A stretch of DNA of 61,562 bases from Acrocarpospora corrugata (GCF_009687845.1 NZ_BLAD01000087.1:1-61562); one strand, 5' to 3'; positions 16,302-23,974 are shown, counted from the stretch's first letter. Numbers and translations: made by a program. Notes: generated by a model from the letters alone, not told the origin.

Positions 16302-16967
16302 TTAGTTTTCGAGAACCGCGTAAGCGCGGTAGTTGGACGAACCCGGACCGGCCGCGCGGTTCTTCAGGATCGCGGCGGCGCTGTAGGCGGGGGAGGACGC
16401 GGGCGGGTGCGCCGCCGCCGGCAGCGCGTTGCCCTTCGCCGGTTCCCGCGCCAGCAGCGCGCTCTTGATCGCCGAGCAGAACTCGGGCAGGTCGTTGGGG
16501 AGCCGGGAGGTGATCAGGTTGCCGTCGATCACGACCGGCTGGTCCACGTACCGGGCCCCGGCGTTGATCACGTCGTCCTTGATGGTCACCACGCAGGTGG
16601 CGTCCCGGTCCCGGACGATGCCCGCGGTCGCCAGCAGCCAGCCGGCGTGGCAGATCGCCGCCACCAGCAGGCCCTTCGCGTCCGCGTCCCGGACCAGCTT
16701 GACCATGTCCGGGTTGCGGCGCAGGTACTCCGGCGAGAATCCGCCGGGGATGATCACCGCGTCGACCGAGTCCAGGTCGACGTCGGTCACGGTCAGATCG
16801 GCGCGCGCGGGGTAGCCCAGCTTGCTGGCGTACACCTCGTCCACGGACGGGCCGACCACCCGCACGTCCGCGCCCTCCTCGCGGAACCGCAGCACCGGAT
16901 ACCAGAGTTCGAGCTCCTGGTAGAGATTCTCGACGAGCACGATGACACGTGCCTCGGTGAGCTGCAC
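16302..16967 (-). CDS. DJ-1/PfpI-family protein with intact Cys
   Basis: 221 residues from the GTG at 16967 (GAGGAG about 8 bp upstream). The flavodoxin-like DJ-1/PfpI fold is evident: VIVLVENLYQELELWYPVLRFREEG, DAVIIPGGFSPEYLRRNPDM, and the nucleophile elbow VAAICHAGWLLATAGI (Cys-His). Members act as glyoxalase III or deglycase-like enzymes, or as small proteases. A C-terminal extension of about 40 residues (AREPAKGNALPAA...) goes beyond the core domain. A close relative is fused to GlcG two genes upstream, where the Cys has been lost. The neighbouring lactonase and amidohydrolase suggest detoxification of a dicarbonyl produced by the pathway. Confidence 0.85.
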   Translation of the reverse strand: MQLTEARVIVLVENLYQELELWYPVLRFREEGADVRVVGPSVDEVYASKLGYPARADLTVTDVDLDSVDAVIIPGGFSPEYLRRNPDMVKLVRDADAKGLLVAAICHAGWLLATAGIVRDRDATCVVTIKDDVINAGARYVDQPVVIDGNLITSRLPNDLPEFCSAIKSALLAREPAKGNALPAAAHPPASSPAYSAAAILKNRAAGPGSSNYRAYAVLEN

Positions 16968-16978
16968 TCTCTCGCTCC

Positions 16979-18019
16979 TCAGACCTTGATGGACAGCACG
17001 CGGCGCGGGTTGTCGACGAGGATCGCCTGGATCTGCTCGTCGGTGACCCCCTTGCTCTTCAGCCGCGGCACGAAATGGGTGAACAGGTAGCCCAGGTCGA
17101 CCCGCTCGTTGGCGAGCTGCGGGTCCGACTCGGTCACGTCGGAGCGCGGGTTGTAGAACCAGCGGTCGAAGGAGAGCACGATCTGGCTGCCGAAGCCGTC
17201 GGCGAGCAGCCCGACCAGCGCGTTCGCCATCAGCTCGTCCAGCTCCTCGGCCGTCTCCACCCGCCACGGGATGCCGATGTGGTCGATCTGCACGTTCGCG
17301 CCCCGGTTCAGGATCTCCCGCAGCTGGTCGTCGTTGGGCTCCACGAACGCGTGCCCGATGATCACCTTCGCCGGGTCGGCGCCCTCCTCCTCCAGGATGT
17401 CGAGCTGCTCGATCCCCGGGTTGGTGACCCGGTAGTCCATCGGGTCGGTGTGCGTGTTCACCGCGCACCCGACGATCCGCGACGCCCGCCCGGCCGCCCG
17501 GATCACCCGGTCCTCGACCTCGTGGATCCGCCGCCCGTTCGGCCCGATCGGGCTGGGCATCGGCGTCACGCTCTCCTGCCCGGTGGCGATCTTGATGGCC
17601 CCCGCCCTGTACGGCGTCTGCTGCCAGGCGAACACCATGCCCTCGGTGAGGTCCTTCACGAAGAAGTCGGTCAGCTCCTCCACCGTCTGCCGCCGCCAGT
17701 AGTACGGCACGCCCATCCGCTCCGGGAAGAACCCGGTGATCGCGATCACGTTCAGCCCGGTACGGCGGGCCACCTCCGCCATCAGCTCCGGATGCCGGCC
17801 CACCTCGGGCGGGGTCATGTCGACCAGCGTGCCGTACCCGTGCTCGGCCATGCCCTTGCTGACCTGCGCCGCGATGAACGAGACGTTGTTGTCGTAGTCG
17901 AGGACGGTGCGGTGGTCGAGTTCGGCGCCCGGGTATCCGTAGAGCAGGTGTTCGTGGGTGAGGATGACGCCGGACTTCTCCGGCGAGACGTCGCCGAGAA
18001 CGGTCCTGAAGACTTCCAT
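16979..18019 (-). CDS. Phosphotriesterase-like lactonase
   Basis: 346 residues of the PTE/PLL family of binuclear-metal TIM barrels. All metal ligands can be placed: HxH in ILTHEHLLYG, the carboxylated Lys in GAIKIATGQ, His in VNTHTDP, His in IIGHAF, Asp in LSFDRWF. Bacterial homologues hydrolyse N-acyl-homoserine lactones or sugar-acid lactones (some phosphorylated). Within this operon a sugar lactone is likeliest, though quorum-quenching activity cannot be excluded. The spacing to the GlcG-DJ-1 gene is 5 bp and to the PfpI gene 11 bp. Confidence 0.9.
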   Translation of the reverse strand: MEVFRTVLGDVSPEKSGVILTHEHLLYGYPGAELDHRTVLDYDNNVSFIAAQVSKGMAEHGYGTLVDMTPPEVGRHPELMAEVARRTGLNVIAITGFFPERMGVPYYWRRQTVEELTDFFVKDLTEGMVFAWQQTPYRAGAIKIATGQESVTPMPSPIGPNGRRIHEVEDRVIRAAGRASRIVGCAVNTHTDPMDYRVTNPGIEQLDILEEEGADPAKVIIGHAFVEPNDDQLREILNRGANVQIDHIGIPWRVETAEELDELMANALVGLLADGFGSQIVLSFDRWFYNPRSDVTESDPQLANERVDLGYLFTHFVPRLKSKGVTDEQIQAILVDNPRRVLSIKV

Positions 18020-18024
18020 GCTGG

Positions 18025-18912
18025 TTACTCCTGTGTCAGCGTGCTGCGGATGGTGCCGAAGAAGGGGGCCAGGTCGTCGGTGCCGGCGGCGCGGATGATC
18101 CGCTCGCTCTGTCCGGGCAGGGCGGCGTCGGTCACCTCGGCGCCGTTGCCGACCGCGGCCACCAGGCCGCCGGCCGCGTGCACGGCGGCGACCAGCGCGA
18201 GCTGCCCCGCCGTGGCCTTCGGGCTCGCCCCGGCAGCCACTCCCGGGGCGACGATCAACGCGATCTGGGTGGGATCCACGTCCTCGGTGTCGGGGATGAC
18301 GGGGTAACCGAGGATGCTCTCGGCGGCTTCGCCGACGATATTGCCGATGATGTGCACGGTCGCCCCCTCCTCGCGGCCGCGCAGCACCGGGTACCAGAAG
18401 TCGAGCTCCTGGTACTGCGGGTAGGCGAGCACGACGACCTTCTGCTGGGCCAGGGACATGGACGCTCCGGGATACTGGATGGGCTGTTGGTCGGTGAATA
18501 CGGTCAGTCCGGCCTGCGCGCAGGCCAGGTCCACGGACGGGGCCGCGCCGCTCACGCCGAGCGCGCCGACCAGCCGGCCGTCCACCCGGATCGGCAGGCC
18601 GCCGGCCAGGATCACGATCCGCCCGCCGAGCGCCGAGGTGAGCCCCCAGTCGGCCGCGCCGGGCTGGGTGACCTCGGACCAGGCGTCGGTGGGCGCGTTG
18701 AACGCGGCGGCCGTGAACGCCTTGTCGATCGCGAGCCGCAGGGCGACGGGGCTCGCGCCGTCCATCCTGGTCGCCAGGATGACGTGGCCGGCGCGGTCGA
18801 CCACGGCGATGCCCATCGGCTTGCCCAGCTTGCGCGCCTCGGCCTCGCTCCGGGCTGAGATGCGCCGGGCCAGGTCCAGGGACACGGTGGCTTCGGTCAG
18901 CAGGTCCGACAT
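18025..18912 (-). CDS. GlcG/HbpS domain fused to a degenerate DJ-1 domain
   Basis: 295 residues. Residues 1 to about 145 are a GlcG/HbpS-type (DUF336) domain: LGKPMGIAVVDRAGHVILATRMDGA, DKAFTAAAF, GGLPIRVDGRLVGALGVSG. Residues from about 152 are a DJ-1/PfpI domain (KVVVLAYPQYQELDFWYPVLRGREEGA), strikingly similar to the free PfpI protein downstream. At the nucleophile elbow, where the free protein has AAICHAG, this one reads AAVGNGAEV, so the Cys-His pair is gone. No stop separates the halves. An internal Met (MSLAQQK) could permit a separate product. GlcG/HbpS proteins bind small ligands or haem, so a sensor or scaffold role is possible. The gap to the SDR gene is 20 bp. Confidence 0.8.
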   Translation of the reverse strand: MSDLLTEATVSLDLARRISARSEAEARKLGKPMGIAVVDRAGHVILATRMDGASPVALRLAIDKAFTAAAFNAPTDAWSEVTQPGAADWGLTSALGGRIVILAGGLPIRVDGRLVGALGVSGAAPSVDLACAQAGLTVFTDQQPIQYPGASMSLAQQKVVVLAYPQYQELDFWYPVLRGREEGATVHIIGNIVGEAAESILGYPVIPDTEDVDPTQIALIVAPGVAAGASPKATAGQLALVAAVHAAGGLVAAVGNGAEVTDAALPGQSERIIRAAGTDDLAPFFGTIRSTLTQE

Positions 18913-18932
18913 CGCACTCTCTTTCGCGTTTC

Positions 18933-19688
18933 TTAGGAGGCGAGCAGGCCGCCGTCGACGACGACCGCCTGCCCGGTGAGGTAGCGGGAGCCGGGGGAGA
19001 CCAGGAACTCGATCACCGCGGCCACGTCGTCGGGCACGCCCTGCGCGCCGAGCGGGATCCGCGCCTCCAGCGCCTGCTGGGCGCTGTCCCTGCCCCCCAC
19101 CCGCTGCCAGTACGGATCGTTGAACGGCGTGTCGATCCAGCCGGGGCACACGCAGGTCACGGCCACCCCGTCCGGCCCCATCGCCACCGCGAGCGACCTG
19201 GTCAGCGCCACCAGACCGCCTTTGGAGGCGGCGTACGCGAACGACCCGCCGCCACCGCGGAACGCGGCCGTGGACCCGGTCAGCACCACCCGGCCGTGCG
19301 GCGAAGCCGTCAGCGCGGGCGCGGCGGCCTGGACCATCAGGAACGGCGCCCGCAGGTTGAGCGCCATGGTGCGGTCCCACTCGGCCGCCGTGAAGTCGGC
19401 CAGCGCCGTCTCCACCAGCAGGCCCGCGCAGAACACGACCGCGTCCAGTCGGCCGTGCGCGGCCAGCGCGTCGACGACCGCCTGGGCCGGCCCGTCGCCG
19501 GTGGACAGGTCGCAGAACGCGGCGGTCCCCTGGCCCGGGTGGTGCGCCAGCGCGGCGACGACCTCGGCGGCCCCCGCGGCGTCGATGTCGGCCACGTGCA
19601 CATCGGCTCCGGCCGTACGCAGCCGGGCCACGGTCGCGGCTCCGATGCCACTGGCACCACCGGCGATCAGCACGGATGTCACAATCAC
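18933..19688 (-). CDS. Short-chain dehydrogenase/reductase
   Basis: 251 residues (249 if the GTG at 19682 is used; GGAG lies 5 bp before that codon). Classical SDR features: cofactor loop IAGGASGIGAATVARLR (GGxxGIG), VADID acidic residue for NAD preference, FCAGLL (NAG-like), Ser in LTGSTAAF, YxxxK in FAYAASKGGL, and CPGWIDTP. It would interconvert a hydroxyl and keto group on a sugar acid or polyol. It is the first gene of the second leftward operon. Operator-like site 2 (19703-19713) is 15-25 bp upstream of its start. Confidence 0.9.
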   Translation of the reverse strand: MIVTSVLIAGGASGIGAATVARLRTAGADVHVADIDAAGAAEVVAALAHHPGQGTAAFCDLSTGDGPAQAVVDALAAHGRLDAVVFCAGLLVETALADFTAAEWDRTMALNLRAPFLMVQAAAPALTASPHGRVVLTGSTAAFRGGGGSFAYAASKGGLVALTRSLAVAMGPDGVAVTCVCPGWIDTPFNDPYWQRVGGRDSAQQALEARIPLGAQGVPDDVAAVIEFLVSPGSRYLTGQAVVVDGGLLAS

Positions 19689-19702
19689 TCCAACCTGTCG
19701 GG

Positions 19703-19713
19703 CTGCCTGACAT
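19703..19713 (-). promoter_or_regulatory. Candidate GntR operator (site 2)
   Basis: On the minus strand this reads ATGTCAGGCAG, fitting WTGTCWGRCAG. It sits just before the SDR start, where bound repressor would block the leftward operon. Confidence 0.5.
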
Positions 19714-19768
19714 CATGTCCCCGGATTTGAGCCGTTGGCAAGTGCGTTGTGCCCGAAAATGTCGCTAG

Positions 19769-19798
19769 TTGACACTTTTGGACCCGTCGACTCAGAAT
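19769..19798 (+). promoter_or_regulatory. Promoter of the C45 acyltransferase-gntR operon
   Basis: A consensus -35 TTGACA (19769-19774) is followed after 18 bp by CAGAAT (19793-19798). The predicted start point, near 19805, falls inside operator site 3, and the ATG of the first gene is at 19882. Confidence 0.6.
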
Positions 19799-19802
19799 CA
19801 AC

Positions 19803-19813
19803 ATGTCTGACAG
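19803..19813 (+). promoter_or_regulatory. Candidate GntR operator (site 3)
   Basis: ATGTCTGACAG contains the perfect TGTC-T-GACA palindrome and fits the GT-N3-AC core of FadR-subfamily operators. It overlaps the predicted transcription start, a position suited to repression and autoregulation by the gntR gene at 21030. Confidence 0.55.
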
Positions 19814-19881
19814 CCAGGCATCCTGGACACCGGTCTCCATGACATGTCCACGGTAAGTGACCCGAGGGAGCGGCCTCTTCC

Positions 19882-21033
19882 ATGCACCGCACGAGCGGCA
19901 TCACGTTCCCTGTGATCAGCGTGACCGGACCCCCCGCGGAACGGGGCCTGCAGTACGGCACCCTGGCCCGCGAACGCATCCGGCGTTCCATCCAGGCCTA
20001 CGAGCGGGTCTTCCAGCACTACGCCGGCTGGGACTGGACCACCGTGCGCCGGCACGCGGCCCGGTTCACCAAGACCATCGACGACTTCGCGCCCGCGCTG
20101 ATCGTCGAGATGCGCGGCATCGCCGCGGGCGCGGGCGTGGACCTGGAGGAGATCCTCGCCCTCAACACCCGGAGCGAGATCATGTTCGCCGCCGGGGACA
20201 CCGGCATTCCGCACGAATGCACATCGTTCGCGTTACTGCCGCACCGCACGGCCACCGGTACAATGATCGTCGCCCAGAACTGGGACTGGCTGCTGCACGC
20301 TCAGGAGACCGCGACCGTGCTCGAAGTGACCCGCGACGACGGGCCGAGCTTCGTCACCCTGGTCGAGGCCGGGCTGCTGGCCAAGGTCGGAATGAACGAG
20401 GCGGGCCTCGGGCTCTGCACGAACACCCTGGTCAGCGATGGGGATGAAGGGCGCATCGGTGTGCCGTACCATGTGCTGCTCCGGGCCGCGCTCGACAGTG
20501 AGTCGGGACCGGCCGCCGCCGAGGTCATCACCTCGGCCGAACGCGCCCTGTCCGCCAACTACCTGCTCGCCGACGACACCGGTTTCGCCGTCGACCTGGA
20601 GACCGCGCCCCGCCCCGACGGGGTCCGCCGCATCACCCCCGAGAACGGCCAGATCACGCACTCCAACCACTTCCGCTCGGCCGAGCTGACCGGCGAAGAC
20701 CTCTACGCCAGGCGCAAGCCGCACACGCTCAACCGGCTGCGCAACATCACCAGCGGCCTGACCTCGACGGACGTGCTGTCCGTCGAGGACATGAAGCTGG
20801 TGCTCGCCGACCACCGAGACCACCCGTCCAGCGTCTGCCAGCACCCCGACGAGGCGCTGCATCCGCGTGAGCGCACCGCCACCATCGCGGGCATCATCAT
20901 GGACGTGAAGGATCGCACCATGCACCTCGCTCCCGGACGCCCCTGCGTGGCACGGTGGGAGACGGTCAAAGGCGTGGTCAGCAACCGCCAGCCCCCCATG
21001 CACGGCACCTTCGAAAGGAACCGTCCGGAATGA
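19882..21033 (+). CDS. C45-family autoproteolytic acyltransferase/amidohydrolase
   Basis: 383 residues, Ntn-hydrolase fold of the acyl-CoA:6-APA acyltransferase (C45) family. These proenzymes cut themselves before a Cys that becomes the N-terminal nucleophile; here it is Cys113 in PHECTSFALL. Supporting motifs are GIAAGAGVDLEEILALNTRSEI before the cut and the VAQNWDWLL and GLCTNTL segments after it. Family members transfer acyl groups to, or hydrolyse them from, amino groups. In this locus removal of an N-acyl group from an imported sugar or amine is a reasonable guess. Its TGA overlaps the ATG of gntR (ATGA), so enzyme and regulator are made together. Confidence 0.85.
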   Translation: MHRTSGITFPVISVTGPPAERGLQYGTLARERIRRSIQAYERVFQHYAGWDWTTVRRHAARFTKTIDDFAPALIVEMRGIAAGAGVDLEEILALNTRSEIMFAAGDTGIPHECTSFALLPHRTATGTMIVAQNWDWLLHAQETATVLEVTRDDGPSFVTLVEAGLLAKVGMNEAGLGLCTNTLVSDGDEGRIGVPYHVLLRAALDSESGPAAAEVITSAERALSANYLLADDTGFAVDLETAPRPDGVRRITPENGQITHSNHFRSAELTGEDLYARRKPHTLNRLRNITSGLTSTDVLSVEDMKLVLADHRDHPSSVCQHPDEALHPRERTATIAGIIMDVKDRTMHLAPGRPCVARWETVKGVVSNRQPPMHGTFERNRPE

Positions 21034-21704
21034 AGGTCGTCCCGGTCGAGCACAAGAGCGCGGCCGAACACGTGCGCTCCCAGCTCATCGAGCTCATCGA
21101 GTCACGGCACTTCGCCGTCGACGACAGGCTGCCTTCCGAGGCGGACCTGGCCGCGTCCTTCGGCGTCAGCCGCTCGGTGATCAGGGAAGCGCTGCACAGT
21201 CTCAACGCGCTCGGCCTGACGAAGTCGTACGCCGGGAAGGGCACGTTCGTCGCCGCCACCCGGGCGCAGTCGCAGCTGCTGATCGGGCGTTACCTGCCGG
21301 CGCAGCTGAACGAGGTGCGCCGCTATCTGGAGGTGCCGGCCGCCCGGCTGGCCGCGGAACGCCGCACCCAGGAGGATGTGGACGGCCTGGCCGCGCTGGT
21401 CGAGGAGTTCGACAAGAGCGAGGAACCCGCCGACCGCATCAAGATCGACGCGCTCTTCCACATCGCCGTCGCGTCCGCGACCGGCAATCCGCTCTTCTCC
21501 CGCCTCGTCGAGGACCTGCGCGCCGTGCTCCAGGAACAGGCGCTCGCCGTCTCCGCCTCACCAGGCAGGGCCGCCCAGGCCCGCGCCGAGCATCGGGCCA
21601 TCTTCGAGGCCATCCGCGACGGCGACGCCGAGATGGCCGACCTGGCCATGCGCCGCCACCTCGCCGCGGTCGTCGCCACCTCCACCAGCCTGACGGACGG
21701 GTGA
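21030..21704 (+). CDS. FadR-type GntR regulator of the sugar block
   Basis: 224 residues from the ATG at 21030. GAAAGGAACC precedes it and the start overlaps the upstream stop. Winged-helix domain: about residues 8-75 (HVRSQLIELIESRHFAVDDRLPSEADLAASFGVSRSVIREALHSL...GKGTFV in sequence); FCD ligand domain after about 95 (RRYLEVPAARLAAERR, DALFHIAVASATGNPLF, RAEHRAIFEAIRDGD with the metal-site His/Asp pattern). The three WTGTCWGRCAG sites, upstream of this operon and of both leftward operons, make it the best candidate for local repressor. The inducer is probably a pathway acid. Confidence 0.9.
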   Translation: MKVVPVEHKSAAEHVRSQLIELIESRHFAVDDRLPSEADLAASFGVSRSVIREALHSLNALGLTKSYAGKGTFVAATRAQSQLLIGRYLPAQLNEVRRYLEVPAARLAAERRTQEDVDGLAALVEEFDKSEEPADRIKIDALFHIAVASATGNPLFSRLVEDLRAVLQEQALAVSASPGRAAQARAEHRAIFEAIRDGDAEMADLAMRRHLAAVVATSTSLTDG

Positions 21705-21786
21705 CGCAATATCCTTTGGTCGGAGTATTTGGCGCGTCTGCGTCGCTTCGCCGCTCCGGCGGCTTCGACCAGCCTGACCGATGGGT
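21684..21786 (+). repeat. 19-bp direct repeat spanning the gntR end and the deaminase start
   Basis: ACCAGCCTGACGGACGGGT (21684-21702, end of gntR) recurs with two mismatches at 21768-21786. The second copy supplies the ATG at 21781. Because that Met is part of a duplicated gntR tail, the deaminase more probably begins at 21793. Confidence 0.6.
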
Positions 21787-21792
21787 AGCACC

Positions 21793-22314
21793 ATGTCTGG
21801 GTCCTTGCAGTCCGCGTCCTCGAAGTCCTGGTCGTTCGACGAAACCGAACTCGCGCACCTGCGCCGCTGCGTCGCCCTGGCCGCCGAGGCCATCGACGCC
21901 GGCGACGAGCCGTTCGGCTCCGTCCTCGTCTCCGCCGACGGCACCGCTCTCGCCGAGGATCGCAACCGCGACAACACCGGCGCCGACCAGACCCTGCACC
22001 CCGAATTCCAGCTGGCCCGCTGGGCCGCCGCCCACCTGACCCTCGCCGAACGCGCCGCCGCCACCGTCTTCACCTCCGGCGAGCACTGTCCCATGTGCTC
22101 CGCCGCCCACGCCTGGGTCGGCCTCGGCCGCATCGTCTACGTGGCCTCCTCCACCCAGCTCGTCACCTGGCTCAGCGAGCTCGGCCTCGGCCCCGCGCCG
22201 GTCAACCCCCTCCCGATCCAGCAGATCGCCCCCGGCATCCGCGTCGAAGGCCCAATCCCCCAGCTAACCGAAGAAATCCACGCCCTTCACCTCCTCTACC
22301 GCTCAAAGCTCTAG
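21793..22314 (+). CDS. Nucleoside deaminase (CDA/dCMP-deaminase fold)
   Basis: 173 residues from the ATG at 21793; an ATG at 21781 is possible but lies in a duplicated stretch. The zinc site is complete: HPEFQLAR supplies the His and catalytic Glu (HxE) and EHCPMCSAAHAW supplies the two Cys (PCxxC-like). GDEPFGSVLVSADG is the substrate-binding strand. The relatives are guanine/cytosine deaminases and tRNA/nucleobase deaminases, and AAHAWVGLGRIVYVASS fits the guanine-deaminase-like branch. It lies 88 bp behind gntR and may be co-transcribed. A pathway role is not evident. Confidence 0.85.
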   Translation: MSGSLQSASSKSWSFDETELAHLRRCVALAAEAIDAGDEPFGSVLVSADGTALAEDRNRDNTGADQTLHPEFQLARWAAAHLTLAERAAATVFTSGEHCPMCSAAHAWVGLGRIVYVASSTQLVTWLSELGLGPAPVNPLPIQQIAPGIRVEGPIPQLTEEIHALHLLYRSKL

Positions 22315-22568
22315 CGTTCGTGTTCGTCGGGGAGGGCGTTGGTCCACTTCATCGTGTCGTCGGTGATGTGGATCGCCCGGCCCACGGCGGGAGCGGCCAG
22401 GATCAGAAGGCCGAAACAGGTCCAGAACAGCGCCCAGTTCGTGATGATCAGGGCGATTCCGCCGGTCGTGAAGACGAGCAGGACGGCGGCGACGTAGATC
22501 CACGAGATGAGGCGGCCGTGTGGATGGCCGCCTCTCCCGCGAGGGGCACTTCGTGGCACGTCGGTCAT
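22311..22568 (-). CDS. Small two-TM membrane protein
   Basis: 85 residues from the ATG at 22568 (AGGAA 6-7 bp upstream; a further in-frame ATG at 22592 lacks a site). A basic N-terminus with a PHGR motif (GRGGHPHGRLISW) is followed by two hydrophobic helices, about residues 23-43 and 46-64 (YVAAVLLVFTTGGIALIIT; WALFWTCFGLLILAAPAVG), and a short charged tail. Small proteins of this HG-motif, two-helix type are common in actinobacteria. No function is known to me. The stop overlaps that of the convergent deaminase by 4 bp. Confidence 0.65.
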   Translation of the reverse strand: MTDVPRSAPRGRGGHPHGRLISWIYVAAVLLVFTTGGIALIITNWALFWTCFGLLILAAPAVGRAIHITDDTMKWTNALPDEHER

Positions 22569-22624
22569 GACTGATTCCTGCCCATAAGTCATGCGCTACC
22601 CCATCTGAGCTGGTCATATTGCAT

Positions 22625-22741
22625 CTCGTACCAAACAGGCTCAACGGCAGTTCACTCAAGCCCATCTACGACTGGGTGAGGACCTACGAGCAGACATGGT
22701 CCCGGCGCTTCGACCAGCTGGAACAGCTCAAGAACCACTAG
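22625..22741 (+). pseudogene. ArsR-family regulator C-terminal remnant
   Basis: In frame to the TAG at 22739-22741 the sequence encodes LKPIYDWVRTYEQTWSRRFDQLEQLKNH, which resembles the last helix of ArsR/SmtB-type repressors (LKPxxDWLxxYxxFWxxRxDxL). The winged-helix part is absent upstream, where the small membrane protein gene lies. It appears to be a 3' fragment left by a deletion. Confidence 0.45.
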
Positions 22742-22834
22742 CGGCACCGTGCTGGAGAAGATCGCCGTCTCGCTCGGCTGATTCTCCAAGTTCGGCACAG
22801 GTTGCCGACAAGTCGAATCCCCGAAACTTGCCGC

Positions 22835-23365
22835 ATGACGGAATTCCTGGACGCCTTTCAAGGGGTCACCCCAGCACGACGCGGCCCCGGCCCGCTGGGA
22901 AAGATCATTCTCGTGATCCTTTGGCTGGGTGTCTGCGTGCTGCCCCTGGCGCTGTCGGTGTCCGCCATCCAGCTGACCACCGGCCGCATCGGCACCCCGG
23001 GAACCCTCACCGTCCTCTCCTGCCAGCCCCTCGGCCAGGGCCGATACGACTGCAAAGGCAGCTTCCTGCCCGATTCCGGCGGCCCGGCCGTCCCCGTCGA
23101 CGCCTCCCCCGACTCCGACGCGGGCGAGGTGACCCGAGCCCAGCTCACCCCCGCCGGCGACCGCGCCGTCCCCACCGGCGCCAAGGGCCTGCTCGCCGCC
23201 CTCGCCCTGCCCGCCGTCGGAGCCGGCGGCCTCGGCTTTCTCCCGTACGTGCTGCTCTACTGGTCGGGCGCCCGCCGCGGCCGACGCACCGCGATCATCG
23301 TCGGATCGGTGCTCACCGCCGCCGGCCTGCTCCTCGCCATCGTCGGCATGGTCGCCGCCGCTTAG
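22835..23365 (+). CDS. Hypothetical membrane protein
   Basis: 176 residues. The first hydrophobic segment (about 23-45, GKIILVILWLGVCVLPLALSV) is followed by an extracytoplasmic region of about 75 residues holding two Cys (VLSCQPLGQGRYDCKGSF) that may form a disulfide. Two further membrane helices follow (about 113-137 and 148-172) with a basic loop (SGARRGRRTA). The topology suggests a small surface-exposed domain held by three helices. I do not recognise the family. It is followed by an ECF sigma gene 90 bp downstream. Confidence 0.65.
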   Translation: MTEFLDAFQGVTPARRGPGPLGKIILVILWLGVCVLPLALSVSAIQLTTGRIGTPGTLTVLSCQPLGQGRYDCKGSFLPDSGGPAVPVDASPDSDAGEVTRAQLTPAGDRAVPTGAKGLLAALALPAVGAGGLGFLPYVLLYWSGARRGRRTAIIVGSVLTAAGLLLAIVGMVAAA

Positions 23366-23455
23366 GTAGATCTTTTGCGGTCCTCAGTAACTATTGCCCC
23401 CTTCACACCATTTCCCAATGTCAAATGACATCCGGGACACGGAGGGGTTGGGGCG

Positions 23456-23974
23456 GTGACGAGCGATCGAGAACGGTTCACCACCATCTACGACGAATGT
23501 CGGCAACGCGTGTGGGCCTATGTGGTCAGTCGCGCGGGACGGCAGGTGGCGGACGAGGTGGTGAGCGAGACGTTCGCCATCGCCTGGCGGAAGTTCGACC
23601 AGGTGCCGGAGCACGCCCTGCCCTGGCTGCTCGGCGTCGCGCGCAACGTGCTGCGCGACAACATCCGGGCCGAGATCCGCCGCGACGGTCTCGCGCAGGA
23701 GATGCGCGAATGGGTCTCCGGCGACGTGGCCGACCACGTGGCCGAGCGCCTCGGCGTCCTGAAGGCCATGGCCAAGCTCACGCCGGAGGACCGGGAGATT
23801 CTCATCCTGGTCGCCTGGCAGGGCTTGAGTCCACGGGACGCCGCCCGGGTGCTCGGCTGCACGGTCACCACCTTCCGGGTCCGTCTGCACCGCGCCCGCA
23901 AACGCCTCGCACAGGAACTCGAACCGGCCACCCCCGCGCTGTCCCGCGTCCAGCTTACGAAGGAGTGGTCGTGA
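23456..23974 (+). CDS. ECF-type RNA polymerase sigma factor
   Basis: 172 residues from the GTG at 23456 (GGAGG 10 bp upstream). Sigma region 2 is residues ~7-70 (FTTIYDECRQRVWAYVVSRAG...ADEVVSETFAIAWRKFDQVP) and region 4 about 108-160 (LTPEDREILILVAWQGLSPRDAARVLGCTVTTFRVRLHRARKRL). Its stop overlaps the GTG of the next gene (23971-23974), a CU044_5270-family protein. This sigma-CU044 pairing recurs in actinobacteria, where the partner probably acts as a membrane-bound regulator in place of a classic anti-sigma factor. Confidence 0.92.
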   Translation: MTSDRERFTTIYDECRQRVWAYVVSRAGRQVADEVVSETFAIAWRKFDQVPEHALPWLLGVARNVLRDNIRAEIRRDGLAQEMREWVSGDVADHVAERLGVLKAMAKLTPEDREILILVAWQGLSPRDAARVLGCTVTTFRVRLHRARKRLAQELEPATPALSRVQLTKEWS

